A stretch of 55,140 bases of DNA from Mariniflexile gromovii (GCF_017814435.1 NZ_JAGJCB010000023.1:1-55140), one strand, 5' to 3'. Shown: positions 1-8,383, numbered from the stretch's first letter. Made by a program: numbers and translations. The notes: generated by a model not told the origin, from the sequence alone.

Positions 1-79
1 CTACTGTTTGATGATTTTTCAACACTTCCTTTACGCAACGAAGTTTAAAATCGTAATTGTACTTGACTTTTCTTTCCAT
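1..79 (-). CDS. IS3-family transposase orfA, N-terminal fragment (runs off window)
   Basis: An ATG at 79 opens a minus-strand frame that runs off the window edge after 26 codons. The visible start, MERKVKYNYDFKLRCVKEVL, is basic and resembles the N-terminal helix-turn-helix region of IS3/IS150-type orfA transposase subunits, which bind the element's ends. It begins 19 bases inside the proposed terminal inverted repeat, the usual arrangement. Whether the full transposase is intact cannot be seen. The assignment rests on recognising this short N-terminus and on the neighbouring repeat. Confidence 0.65.
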   Translation of the reverse strand, partial: MERKVKYNYDFKLRCVKEVLKNHQTV

Positions 80-122
80 AAAAATACCCTCAAATAGTGT
101 CTAACTTTTTGGGGGCAGTTCA
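1..122 (-). mobile_element. End of an IS3-family insertion sequence (cut by window edge)
   Basis: The end of an insertion sequence enters the window from the left. Positions 98-122 read TGTCTAACTTTTTGGGGGCAG followed by TTCA, which resembles terminal inverted repeats of IS3-family elements in Bacteroidota. Just inside it starts a minus-strand orfA-like reading frame. The rest of the element lies outside the window, so its length, second end and target duplication cannot be judged. Confidence 0.7.
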
Positions 123-524
123 ATTCCTTCGAGGATTCTTCGGGAATCCTTCCTAAAATAGAGCTTATCACGAAAGTGCAACTAATAACATGTAAAGAAA
201 ATCTTTATGAATGATAGAGACGATTAGAAGTTTTTAAAACACCTACATAAAAAAGCCTGTTTCAAAATTTGAAACAGGCTTTTTGGAATTTCAATTCCAT
301 TTTAAATTGCTTTTCTATCAATTAAGTACTTTTTCAGGTTGAATACCATAACTGAGACTGATTAGCTTTTCAATATACGGTTTAAACACGGTCACAATAT
401 TAACATTCAATTTTATTAAATTATAATATATCTATTTTGAAGGGTAACCTAACAACATATCAACCTGAACCATAAAAAATTAGATTAAAAAAACTCTTCG
501 AAAACTCTAGTTTCTATAGGATTC
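123..524. other. Intergenic region without a gene
   Basis: About 400 bases lie between the insertion sequence edge and the stop of the lipoprotein gene. Apart from the hairpin terminator at 249-284 I see no reading frame, RNA gene or long repeat. The sequence is AT-rich. Confidence 0.6.
249..284. terminator. Bidirectional hairpin terminator
   Basis: A perfect 12-bp stem, GCCTGTTTCAAA paired with TTTGAAACAGGC, has a minimal loop. It is preceded by six A and followed by five T, so it can terminate from both directions. It lies downstream of the minus-strand lipoprotein gene. Confidence 0.8.
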
Positions 525-1793
525 TTAAATACTTCTTCTAACCTTGAAGAAGCCTTCTATTTTTCCTTTTCTTGGCCATGGGTTGCCACCTGCGGGTACT
601 TGACTATCCAATAAACCTGAAGCCTCAAGATAAAACGTACCAGTTACATATTCACCAACATCTCCATATCCTGTTATGATTAGGCTACCTGGTGAAACCT
701 CTTGATAATAATATTGTAAATACATATATCTTGACTGATAATTATAATTAAATAAAGGAAACTCTGATGTCCATTGAAAAGTCTGTTTAGAAATTTTTCC
801 CTGCCAATGAATAGCAATGCCTCTAGTTTCTCCATTCAGGATGGTCCCCCCTGTTAACATACTCAAATCTGCATCTTGAATATACCTTACCTCCCCTTCC
901 ATATGAAAAAAGTCATTGTTGTCTAACTTAAGATAAATTCCAGTCTGCCCTATGTAAAGATTTCGAACTAGAAAATATTTTCCTTTATGTTTTAAATCTA
1001 CTTCAGCTGTTACCGCAACCGGATTTACTGTTGGAACTTGATTAGGCGCTGTATATGTTGCCTTAGCACCAGTTGATTTTAAAACTCCTGAACCGGCTAG
1101 AGTCCATTTCTTTACATATTGTGAAGCTTCTCTTGGCTCAGTAATTGGCGCTTGCTCACCAGCTACTAGAGGAACGAGAAGGTCTTCACCGAAGTATCCA
1201 ACTACTTTTAGTTCTATGGTCTCTCCCAGACTAACAGTTGAGGTGGCAGGAATTATATGAAAAGACTCAAATAAACTCCAATCACTAAAGTGAGTTGTAT
1301 AAACAGAAACAGTTTTATTGATAAGGTCAAGTTCGGATATACCGATAGCCTGCCATACCTTATACTTGTCCTGATAAGCAATAGCCAACGCCTCAGCAAA
1401 GGTAGTGCTGGTTTCCTCATCCGTATAGCTGAAAGTTAATTTTATTGGTTTTGAGAAAGTAAGGCTATGCGGTGAGAGGCGGTAAGCAAGTCCTTTACCT
1501 GGGCCGTTGTTATTGGTGATAGGTTGAACCGTCAATGTTTGATCCGAAGTAAAAGCTCCTGCAGGGACATCAATTCTCAATCTGTTATCAGATGTGGAAA
1601 AGCTCCCACCTGAAGGACCTATAATTGTGGTTTCTACCTCCCCCAATGGAACACCAATTTCTGTTACTTTTCCAACGACTGGACCAGAAGGGTTTCCGTT
1701 ATCATCATTTTTAACACCCTCATCTTCACAAGAAATAAAGGCTACAGTTAAAAGAGTAAGTAAGACCAAAATGTTAATTTTATAAGTTTTCAT
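525..1793 (-). CDS. Putative lipoprotein with ZU5-like domain
   Basis: A 422-residue protein with a lipoprotein signal peptide. A hydrophobic segment ends in lipobox FISC with the lipidated Cys at residue 22, followed by acidic residues (CEDEG), a context linked to surface export of lipoproteins in Bacteroidota. Residues about 45-125 (PLGEVETTIIGPSGGS, then a run with VPAGAFTSDQTLTV) resemble the ZU5-type beta domain seen in many bacterial surface proteins. The C-terminal half is unfamiliar and rich in beta-type sequence. It lies downstream of a cupin gene on the same strand with a gap of about 50 bases, so the two may be co-transcribed. The function is unknown, and the ZU5 call is from pattern recognition only. 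Confidence 0.7.
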   Translation of the reverse strand: MKTYKINILVLLTLLTVAFISCEDEGVKNDDNGNPSGPVVGKVTEIGVPLGEVETTIIGPSGGSFSTSDNRLRIDVPAGAFTSDQTLTVQPITNNNGPGKGLAYRLSPHSLTFSKPIKLTFSYTDEETSTTFAEALAIAYQDKYKVWQAIGISELDLINKTVSVYTTHFSDWSLFESFHIIPATSTVSLGETIELKVVGYFGEDLLVPLVAGEQAPITEPREASQYVKKWTLAGSGVLKSTGAKATYTAPNQVPTVNPVAVTAEVDLKHKGKYFLVRNLYIGQTGIYLKLDNNDFFHMEGEVRYIQDADLSMLTGGTILNGETRGIAIHWQGKISKQTFQWTSEFPLFNYNYQSRYMYLQYYYQEVSPGSLIITGYGDVGEYVTGTFYLEASGLLDSQVPAGGNPWPRKGKIEGFFKVRRSI

Positions 1794-1846
1794 TGTTATT
1801 ATAGATTTTGTTATTTTATTTATTTAAAAAAAGCAGTATACGCCTA

Positions 1847-2545
1847 TTATTCACTTTTGTTTGTTTTAATATTGTTTTGATAACTGATGTCGTACTTTGG
1901 ATAATAACTCTTGTAACCAAAGAGTCTCGCAAGAGGCGTGAAAAAGAAACCGGTGACTTTTTGCACTAACACGGGAGGTCCATCAGCAAGATAAGAATCA
2001 AAGCCCGCTGTATTAAACAAAGCCATTTGTAAGATCATGCCAGATGAATACGCTAGATCTGGATTTTCTTCCAAAATACCATATACTTGAGGAAGATGAT
2101 ATGCGAACTTTTCAGGAAAGGCTATGGTGCCTTTTATCTGAATGCGTTCATTTGTTTCATTATATGGTTTATGAGGAATACCTTTGGGAATAACCAATTT
2201 ATCTCCTGCAACGATGTATTTGACCTCGCCATCTACCCATATTGTTAACTTACCATTAACCACTTCAAACACCTCATCAAATGAGGTATGAATATGTCTT
2301 GGTGGCCCTTCTGCAAAAGGTTCTATTTCAGCAGAACAGTGTACGAATCCATTTTCCTGCTTTTCAACCTGTTGTTTAACGCCTTCAATCTTACTATAAA
2401 AGCTGTCGTGAGGTTTAAAGTACTTGCTTACTTCTGGCTTATTCTCAGGAAAAATCAGCAAGTGGAAAAGGTAGCCTATGACCAAGTATAGTGTCATAGC
2501 AATTAATAAATAAATAGTAATTTTTTTGATGATGTAAGTTGTCAT
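1847..2545 (-). CDS. Membrane-anchored cupin-domain protein
   Basis: A 232-residue protein with one N-terminal membrane segment (about residues 9-31) followed by a cupin domain. Cupin motif 1 is visible as HIHTSFDEVFEVVNG, with His84, His86 and Glu91 as likely metal ligands. Motif 2 is PKGIPHKPYN with His125. Cupins form small beta-barrels that bind metals or small ligands, and the substrate here is unknown. The C-terminal part (about 150-232) has a second hydrophobic stretch. An AraC regulator gene lies about 230 bases upstream on the same strand and could control it, but this is inference. The start is an ATG. Confidence 0.75.
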   Translation of the reverse strand: MTTYIIKKITIYLLIAMTLYLVIGYLFHLLIFPENKPEVSKYFKPHDSFYSKIEGVKQQVEKQENGFVHCSAEIEPFAEGPPRHIHTSFDEVFEVVNGKLTIWVDGEVKYIVAGDKLVIPKGIPHKPYNETNERIQIKGTIAFPEKFAYHLPQVYGILEENPDLAYSSGMILQMALFNTAGFDSYLADGPPVLVQKVTGFFFTPLARLFGYKSYYPKYDISYQNNIKTNKSE

Positions 2546-2774
2546 TTTTTTTTGATTTGCTTGTTATTAATTAAATAAGAGTCCGATAAAAAATTTATTT
2601 CTACAGCAATAGGCAGTAGCAAAGCATACCCATATGGTAGTAGCTAAAGTGAATTTGTAGTTTTTGCACACATGATTATCTTAAATTAAATGCATGGCAA
2701 AATTGTGAAAGTTCTAGCTTAACAAATTGTATATATCGGACATGTTATCCAAAAAAAACTAAGAAAAATAAAGA

Positions 2775-3569
2775 CTAGGTATAGATATGGAAAGGGGACT
2801 CACTCTTACAAGAATTGTATTCACTTGCCGTAATACCAGAGAACATTTTAAAATTTCTACAAAAATGTGCCTGGTCAAAAAAACCAGCTTCATAAGCTAC
2901 TTCACTTAATGTGTAATTTCCGGCATGAATAAGATTGACCGATCGCAAATACTTTTTATAGGTAGTTAATTCTTCACCTGATATACCAAAAAGGCTATGG
3001 GCTTTTCGATTGACCTGTCGGGTTGAGTAATGTATGGATTTTGACAATGCTTCAACAGATTCAAAACCTTCTATACTATTGGTAAAAAACATATTGCACA
3101 TCTTTTGAGTACGAAGGCAATCTGGCTTTTCAATTAATGGAAATTCATTTTCAATTACCTGTACTCTCTTTTCAAAAGATTTAACTTCCATTAATTGATG
3201 CCAAAGTGACATGAATTGAGGTTTGATGAGTGTAAGGTCAACTAGGATATTCTTTAATTCTCCTGAATCAATTTTGTATAACTTTTTTACCGAGGAAGGC
3301 ATCAAACGAATGCCAAACAAGTGTTGCTGGCCTATATATTTTACACTAATGATATTTGTATTTAAGCCTTGAATAAAGCATGCAGGTGTATTTAAGCTTT
3401 TATCGCCAGGGAGAATCCCTGTTATTTCATCGCCCAAATTAAAAACTAATTCTATGGCACCTTGAGGGAGAATAACTTCTTTTACATTATGACCACCATA
3501 AACCTCCCATAACATCATAACATAATTACTAAGATGCGATGAAGGCCTTGGTATAAAATTGCTAATCAT
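2775..3569 (-). CDS. AraC-family transcriptional regulator
   Basis: A 264-residue protein with an AraC-type double helix-turn-helix DNA-binding domain at about residues 170-255. The second helix-turn-helix is recognisable in LSEVAYEAGFFDQAHFCRNF followed by KMFSGITASEY. The N-terminal 150 residues look like the ligand-sensing region common in Bacteroidota AraC proteins that open with 'PxxxLxxYV'. Length is normal for the family. It is divergent from the membrane-protein gene starting at 3899 and upstream of the cupin and lipoprotein genes on its own strand, so either side could be its target. No operator could be identified by eye. Confidence 0.85.
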   Translation of the reverse strand: MISNFIPRPSSHLSNYVMMLWEVYGGHNVKEVILPQGAIELVFNLGDEITGILPGDKSLNTPACFIQGLNTNIISVKYIGQQHLFGIRLMPSSVKKLYKIDSGELKNILVDLTLIKPQFMSLWHQLMEVKSFEKRVQVIENEFPLIEKPDCLRTQKMCNMFFTNSIEGFESVEALSKSIHYSTRQVNRKAHSLFGISGEELTTYKKYLRSVNLIHAGNYTLSEVAYEAGFFDQAHFCRNFKMFSGITASEYNSCKSESPFHIYT

Positions 3570-3898
3570 ACTTTTAACTAAAAGTCCTAACCTAATAAGG
3601 TCTTAATTCACAGTAAAAATAAGCAAATAAATGAATTTGTATTTCACTTGATACAGAAATTTTAAAGGCATCTGAAATAACTAAAATGACAAAGAAATCA
3701 GTGTAACATAATTAAAAACAGCTTTCTCTGGTAACTCAGGTCCTCTTTTCTCATATTTCAAGTTGATCTAGTTACAAGAAAATGCTGTTAAGATTTCATT
3801 GAATAATTATTAATTAGTTAAAGGATGTCCGATTAATACAATTACAAGATGTAATGAGCTATTACCTTTGCTCACTTAAAAATTAAAACGAAACTAAT
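3570..3898. promoter_or_regulatory. Divergent intergenic region between AraC regulator and membrane-protein gene
   Basis: 329 bases separate two divergent genes and must hold both promoters. I see no clear TAnnTTTG element, long repeat or reading frame in it. Confidence 0.35.
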
Positions 3899-4366
3899 AT
3901 GAATTTAAAAAACATATTTTATGCATTTGCATGTCTAGCTTTTGCCGTTGTAATTGGAGCTGCGATTTACGAACATCTTTGCGTGGTTCCTCAGTGGATC
4001 ACAGCTCCTCCTCATTCTCTGAGTATGTTTCAGGGAGTGTACGGACTTAACCCAGAGGCATTTTGGATTCCCGTCCATCCTGTTACTTTACTTTTACTAT
4101 TCTTTACTCTGGTATTATTTTGGAAAACTTCTCGGAAAAAGAACATTCTAATAGTGCTAATAGGTTATGTTTCGATTCTAACAATAACAGCTATTTACTT
4201 CGTTCCCGAACTTTTAGAAATTACAAAAACTCCTTATTCAGGACATGTTGATATGGGGTTAACAGTTCGGGCAAAATTGTGGGAATTACTAAGTTTAGTG
4301 AGATTAGTCACTTTGATAATGTTAGCAATAGTCTTTTTTCTGGGACTTACCAAAAGCGATCATTAA
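3899..4366 (+). CDS. Four-helix membrane protein, DUF1772-like
   Basis: A 155-residue protein with four predicted membrane segments at about residues 7-27, 58-75, 83-104 and 128-150. The first segment followed by IYEHLCVVPQW and the later GLTVRAKLWELLSLVRL resemble the DUF1772 (anthrone-oxygenase-like) membrane family. The family link is from recognition of the pattern, and no activity can be inferred. It is transcribed away from the AraC regulator. The apaG remnant begins about 40 bases downstream of its stop. Confidence 0.6.
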   Translation: MNLKNIFYAFACLAFAVVIGAAIYEHLCVVPQWITAPPHSLSMFQGVYGLNPEAFWIPVHPVTLLLLFFTLVLFWKTSRKKNILIVLIGYVSILTITAIYFVPELLEITKTPYSGHVDMGLTVRAKLWELLSLVRLVTLIMLAIVFFLGLTKSDH

Positions 4367-4407
4367 AATATCCAAGTAAAAATCAATAATTAGGGATTGA
4401 TAAGTAA

Positions 4408-4674
4408 AGTAAAGACTCCGTTCAACTTAACGCACGCCACTGGGAAATTCTAGACGCTTTAAATAATGTTGAAATAGTTTCTGGCGAAGGCGTTATAGGC
4501 AAAAAAACCGTTTTAAAACCGGGCGAATCGCACACCTACACATCGGGCTGTTTATTAACCTCGCCATTTGGCGCCATGCAAGGGTATTACAGCATGGTGA
4601 ATTTTACCACCACCAAAAACTTCAATGTTACCATACCTACGTTTAAATTAAGCGCACCGTTTGCCATCAATTAA
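4408..4674 (+). pseudogene. apaG: apaG remnant (5'-truncated)
   Basis: This 88-codon open frame has no start codon: an in-frame TAA ends at 4407 and no ATG, GTG or TTG precedes the conserved part. It encodes the C-terminal two thirds of ApaG, a fibronectin-III-like protein linked to Co2+/Mg2+ homeostasis in enterobacteria. Diagnostic pieces are VQLNARHWEI, GEGVIGKKTVLKPGESHTY, TSGCLLTSPFGAMQGYYSMV and NVTIPTFKL. The first strands of the fold, normally about 40 residues, are missing. The conserved part reads cleanly to a natural stop, so the truncation looks like a rearrangement breakpoint near 4408 rather than slow decay. Confidence 0.8.
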
Positions 4675-4928
4675 TATTTAGTTGTAAAGAGCAAACAACA
4701 AAACCATCCTTTAAATTATATTTTGGGCGTTACCACAAGGGTCGCGCTATCCTTTACTAGTTTTGGCTCGCTGCGCATACTCGCCAAAAGCTATCCACTA
4801 CTATCGCTAACGCAGTTGGAGAATCTGCTAAAAATTTTAAATCCAATTTTGTAAGTTATTATTTATTATGTTTGTAGATATATAATGTGTTATTGATAAT
4901 TATATCTAGGTAAGCTTAAATATTGAAA
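4675..4928. other. Intergenic region with a repeat element
   Basis: This stretch between the apaG remnant and the putative metallopeptidase contains the palindromic element described at 4723-4817. The remaining sequence is AT-rich, with no reading frame I would call. Confidence 0.5.
4723..4817. repeat. Palindromic dispersed repeat element, copy 1
   Basis: A GC-richer block in AT-rich surroundings. It opens with TTGGGCGTTACCACAAGGGT and CGCGCTATCC, has a central hairpin (TTTTGGC at 4761-4767 pairing with GCCAAAA at 4783-4789) and closes with CTACTATCGCTAACGC. The same order of CGCTATCC, central inverted repeat and CTRCTATCGCT recurs at 54832-54960. Elements of this kind are scattered through Bacteroidota genomes. 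Their function is not known to me. Confidence 0.6.
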
Positions 4929-5666
4929 ATGGACATTGCAAATACTAAACTTATAGACGAAAGAAATCAAAAGATATGGAATGATTTAAATAAAACTCAT
5001 TCGGTAACTGTTGAATACATTGATAGTCCTAATTATTCTTGCTTTTCTGCAAACAATAACTCAACTATATTTGTAAGCCAAAACAATATTGATATAAATT
5101 CTTTTACACACGAATTACTTCATATTCTAATCAGACAAAAAGAAATATATTTTGGAGCAAGCTTATCAAATGCGATAAGCGGAAATCCAAATCTTAATAG
5201 ATTTTTTTCTGACGGTCTAATTGAACATTTTGGAAACTGTATGGAACACATCAAAATGTTACCTATTTACTTGGAACTAGGATTTGACAAAAAGAAATTT
5301 ATTATTGACTATGAAGAAAATAAATGCACAAAAGCAGAAGTTCAAAACATTAAATCACAATTCAAAACTTTCGGAAAATATAATGGAAAAGCAATCGATT
5401 ATTATATTGCTAAATATATAGCTGTAAAAGCTGACCCAAAGAAACATTTAAATTACGAAAAATCTCTAAAAGAATTAAATAAAATTGATCCAAAATTATT
5501 TCAAATATTAGAGAAATGTGTTAATGATTGGAAAAATATGCCAATAGATAAAGTAAACATTTGGGATGAAGATTATATCTCTATTTCTTTCAATTTTTGC
5601 GAGAATTTAGAGGAATGGGGAATTGAAAAAAATATTACAGAGAGTTCTTATGCTAACAATATATAA
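4929..5666 (+). CDS. Hypothetical protein with HELLH motif, putative metallopeptidase
   Basis: A 245-residue protein from the ATG at 4929 (a TTG two codons upstream is less likely). It has the zinc-binding signature HELLH at residues 61-65. Downstream acidic and histidine residues in FSDGLIEHFGNCMEHIKM (about 94-111) could supply a third metal ligand. No signal peptide or membrane segment is visible, so it is probably cytoplasmic. The family is not recognised and activity is inferred only from the motif. It is AT-rich and Lys/Asn-rich even for this genome, and sits among an apaG fragment, a repeat element and a frameshifted gene, which suggests an acquired stretch. Confidence 0.55.
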   Translation: MDIANTKLIDERNQKIWNDLNKTHSVTVEYIDSPNYSCFSANNNSTIFVSQNNIDINSFTHELLHILIRQKEIYFGASLSNAISGNPNLNRFFSDGLIEHFGNCMEHIKMLPIYLELGFDKKKFIIDYEENKCTKAEVQNIKSQFKTFGKYNGKAIDYYIAKYIAVKADPKKHLNYEKSLKELNKIDPKLFQILEKCVNDWKNMPIDKVNIWDEDYISISFNFCENLEEWGIEKNITESSYANNI

Positions 5667-5740
5667 AACAATTGAACAGTTTTGGACTTAACAACCAACA
5701 CACTCTACACAACAACCTTAACAAAAACAATCCTCAAAAC

Positions 5741-6154
5741 ATGAAAATAAAATTTAAGAAAAAAAGGATTGCTTGCAAATTTAATAGTTGGGCTTTTTTG
5801 GATTGGATTCGGCGTTTTTAATGTTCTTCAAGAAGATAACTTACGTTGGCAAGATTACGGATATTTAGTTATTGGAATTTTATATGTTGGACATTACCTA
5901 TACGATTTAACAAATCAATATCTAACTATTGAAAACGGCAGCATCCAGAAAAATGGTCTTTATGGATTTAGAAAAAAAGTAAACCTTAACGAAATACTTT
6001 GGATTAAAAAGTTTGCGGGAGATTATACACTGAAACAGAACAAAGAGAATTGAAAATCAACACAGAATTGATTGACAACGATTCCCTTATGGAATTGAAT
6101 AAAATTTTAGCTGAATTGAATTTACCTTCTGAAAAAACACCATTCACCAACTAA
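5741..6154 (+). pseudogene. Small membrane protein gene broken by two frameshifts
   Basis: Three frames join into one plausible protein of about 137 residues. ATG 5741 reads MKIKFKKK to an A7 run at 5759-5765. The frame then continues one base later as GLLANLIVGLFWIGFGVFNV, with two membrane segments and a beta-rich part (YLTIENGSIQKNGLYGF). Near 6029 it moves again to TETEQRELKINTELIDNDS and ends at the TAA at 6152-6154. Neither single frame makes a sensible protein: the first ends after 26 codons and the last lacks a start. The layout resembles small bacterial PH-domain-like membrane proteins, but I cannot name the family. The changes could be true mutations, phase variation or assembly errors at homopolymers. 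Confidence 0.65.
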
Positions 6155-6388
6155 AAAATCAATCCTACCTATTAAACCTAAATCCCTTAATTTTAAATTA
6201 AATGAAAATTTGAAATTCAAGTAATATATAAATTAGAAAGTTTTGTTCCCAGAAGTGAAATTTTTCAAAAATATTTCATTAAAATCTTTTCCAATAAAAA
6301 GATTGAAACACTTCGTTTTAAATAGACCATAAACGTTAAACCTTGTTAAAAATTTGCTTTTCTCCTCATTTTCATTATATTACGAGTT

Positions 6389-6763
6389 ATGATATACGAA
6401 GACAAAGCAAAATACGCAGACATTTTAGAAAATTCCATAACCTATTTAGAAAATAGAGGTTTTGAAAACATTAAAGCTGATATGGAGGGATATGAAACCC
6501 CAAAATCTTACTCCAAAGCTGGAAGCGACATTACCATAACTCCAGATATTGTTGCAGAAAAAGAAGGCAGAAAGCACTATTTTGATATCAGTTTAAAATC
6601 TGAGAAACCCAATCTATTAAAATCTAAATGGCTGTTTCTAAATGCACTTAGCAAGCTAAAATCTTCCAGTTTTAGATTAATTACCGCACGCGGCCATTAT
6701 GCATTTACTCAAGAAATGCTAGAAGACACCAACCTTAGCAAAAAATCATTGATAAAAATTTAA
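6389..6763 (+). CDS. Conserved-looking hypothetical protein
   Basis: A 124-residue soluble protein with no signal peptide or membrane segment. Residues about 47-75 (SDITITPDIVAEKEGRKHYF, then DISLKSEKP) show a PD-x(n)-D-x-S-x-K arrangement that faintly recalls PD-(D/E)xK nuclease-fold proteins. This is a weak visual hint and I do not assign nuclease activity. The gene stands alone about 150 bases upstream of rpoD. Codon use matches its neighbours, which supports a real gene. Confidence 0.6.
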   Translation: MIYEDKAKYADILENSITYLENRGFENIKADMEGYETPKSYSKAGSDITITPDIVAEKEGRKHYFDISLKSEKPNLLKSKWLFLNALSKLKSSSFRLITARGHYAFTQEMLEDTNLSKKSLIKI

Positions 6764-6902
6764 AGCATACTACTTAATAAAAGTGACTTTTTTAAAATGT
6801 TTGAGTCATATTAAAGTAGATGTAAAAATAAATTAAAAAATTTTGTAACATTTTTTGATATAGTTACGTATAACTATTTAATAATAATATTCATAAACTT
6901 AC

Positions 6903-6907
6903 AGGAG
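6903..6907 (+). promoter_or_regulatory. Shine-Dalgarno-like AGGAG upstream of rpoD
   Basis: AGGAG lies 8 bases before the rpoD ATG. This is notable because most start sites in this window lack any Shine-Dalgarno sequence, as is usual in Bacteroidota. Confidence 0.5.
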
Positions 6908-6915
6908 CACTTTAG

Positions 6916-7779
6916 ATGAGACAACTTAAAATTACGAAGCAGGTTACCAACAGAGAAACCGCTTCGTTAGACAAATATCTTCAAGAAATTGGAAAAGTTG
7001 ACTTGATTACCGCAGACGAAGAAGTAGAATTAGCACAACGAATTAAAGCTGGCGACCAAGCTGCTTTAGAAAAGTTGACTAAAGCTAATTTACGTTTCGT
7101 TGTATCGGTAGCTAAGCAATACCAAAACCAAGGTTTAACATTACCCGATTTAATTAATGAAGGTAATTTAGGTTTAATTAAAGCCGCACAACGTTTTGAT
7201 GAAACTCGTGGTTTTAAATTTATATCCTATGCCGTTTGGTGGATTCGTCAATCGATTCTTCAAGCTTTGGCTGAACAATCGCGTATTGTACGTTTGCCTT
7301 TAAACAAAATTGGTTCTATTAACAAGATTAATAAAACATTTGCTTTTTTAGAGCAATCGCATGAGCGTCCGCCATCTGCTGAAGAAATTGCAAAAGAATT
7401 GGATATGACCATTAACGATGTTAAGGAGTCTATGAAAAATTCTGGCCGTCATGTAAGTATGGATGCGCCTTTAGTAGAAGGTGAAGATTCTAACTTATAT
7501 GATGTATTGAATAGTGGTGAATCTCCAAACCCTGATAGAGAGTTATTACACGAATCATTACGTACTGAAATTGAGCGTGCTTTGGAAACATTAACACCTC
7601 GTGAAGCCGATGTGATCCGTTTATACTTTGGTTTAGGAAACCAACACCCAATGACTTTAGAAGAAATTGGTGAAACGTTCGATTTAACTCGTGAACGTGT
7701 ACGCCAAATTAAAGAAAAAGCCATTAGAAGATTGAAGCATACTTCTAGAAGTAAAATATTAAAAACATATTTAGGTTAG
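6916..7779 (+). CDS. rpoD: RNA polymerase primary sigma factor RpoD (sigma-70)
   Basis: A 287-residue primary sigma factor. Regions 1.2 to 4 are present and region 1.1 is missing, as is normal in Bacteroidota. Region 2 contains [20 protein letters not shown] (about 79-98) and [10 protein letters not shown] (105-114), which melts the -10 element. Region 4.2 is a helix-turn-helix, [20 protein letters not shown] (247-266), contacting the -33 element. It directs most transcription, in this phylum from TTTG/TAnnTTTG promoters. It is a single gene with a strong terminator 80 bases downstream. The start is fixed by the typical [14 protein letters not shown] opening and an AGGAG before it. Confidence 0.97.
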   Translation: MRQLKITKQVTNRETASLDKYLQEIGKVDLITADEEVELAQRIKAGDQAALEKLTKANLRFVVSVAKQYQNQGLTLPDLINEGNLGLIKAAQRFDETRGFKFISYAVWWIRQSILQALAEQSRIVRLPLNKIGSINKINKTFAFLEQSHERPPSAEEIAKELDMTINDVKESMKNSGRHVSMDAPLVEGEDSNLYDVLNSGESPNPDRELLHESLRTEIERALETLTPREADVIRLYFGLGNQHPMTLEEIGETFDLTRERVRQIKEKAIRRLKHTSRSKILKTYLG

Positions 7780-7858
7780 TAATTTCCTTATTAGAATTAC
7801 GACTAAATTACAGTAACAAACAGTTACACATAACTGTTCGTTTTTTGATTGATGAAAG

Positions 7859-7892
7859 AACCCCCGGCTGATTACCGGGGGTTCATTTTTTA
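7859..7892 (+). terminator. Rho-independent terminator of rpoD
   Basis: A stem AACCCCCGG / CCGGGGGTT with loop CTGATTA (7859-7883) is followed by CATTTTTTA. It is GC-rich with a T-tract, and it lies between the rpoD stop and the BLUF gene. Confidence 0.9.
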
Positions 7893-7938
7893 TTTGTATA
7901 TTATTTTCAATATCAAAAAACACCTTTTATCAATTCTA

Positions 7939-8340
7939 ATGATTAAAACTATCTGCTACACAAGCTTATATGCTGAACATATTTCTGCTTTTAATTTAGA
8001 AATGTTGTTTCATAAAACAAGATTATTCAATAATAAACATAATATAAAAGGGGTATTGGTAGCAAAAAACAATCGATTTTTTCAAATACTTGAAGGCCCT
8101 GAAACTATTTTAGATAATTTATATCTTTCCATTAAAAAAGATAGCAGACACCATCAAATTAATGAAGTATTAAATACACATATAACATCTTATTCCTTTG
8201 AAAACTTTGGCACAGGATACAATACTATAAAACGTGTAGAATCCTTATTTGGATTACAATCCTATTTAAATTCGCCAACCATAAATAACATTGATAACGC
8301 TTCTTTGTTTTTAACAACAACCGAAAATTTTTTCAAATAA
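7939..8340 (+). CDS. BLUF-domain blue-light sensor protein
   Basis: A 133-residue protein made almost entirely of a BLUF domain, which binds FAD and senses blue light. The three key residues are in place: Tyr7 (CYTSLY), Asn31 (FNNKHN) and Gln49 (FFQILEG). Their spacings of 24 and 18 equal those between Tyr21, Asn45 and Gln63 in AppA. The downstream PETILDNLYLSIKKDSRH matches the family. No output domain is attached, so it must act on a partner. I chose ATG 7939 because the frame upstream runs through the rpoD terminator. Its neighbours rpoD and rpe do not suggest a pathway. Confidence 0.85.
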   Translation: MIKTICYTSLYAEHISAFNLEMLFHKTRLFNNKHNIKGVLVAKNNRFFQILEGPETILDNLYLSIKKDSRHHQINEVLNTHITSYSFENFGTGYNTIKRVESLFGLQSYLNSPTINNIDNASLFLTTTENFFK

Positions 8341-8375
8341 TCTTTAACATTAGTAGCATTCACTATTAATTCATT

Positions 8376-8383
8376 TATTTTTG
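8376..8383 (+). promoter_or_regulatory. Possible -7 promoter element (TATTTTTG) of rpe
   Basis: TATTTTTG matches the Bacteroidota TAnnTTTG -7 consensus 21 bases before the rpe ATG. I see no good TTTG at the -33 distance. Confidence 0.4.

Noticed and set aside
5769-6053. Intact 94-residue membrane protein starting at TTG
   Set aside because: The N-terminal MKIKFKKK and C-terminal TETEQRELKINTEL parts lie in neighbouring frames, so this is a piece of a broken gene.
7859-7892. Riboswitch or structured RNA before the BLUF gene
   Set aside because: It is a simple GC stem followed by a T-tract just after rpoD, an ordinary terminator.
7849-7938. N-terminal extension of the BLUF protein
   Set aside because: The extension would be encoded by the rpoD terminator hairpin; the BLUF fold starts at ATG 7939.
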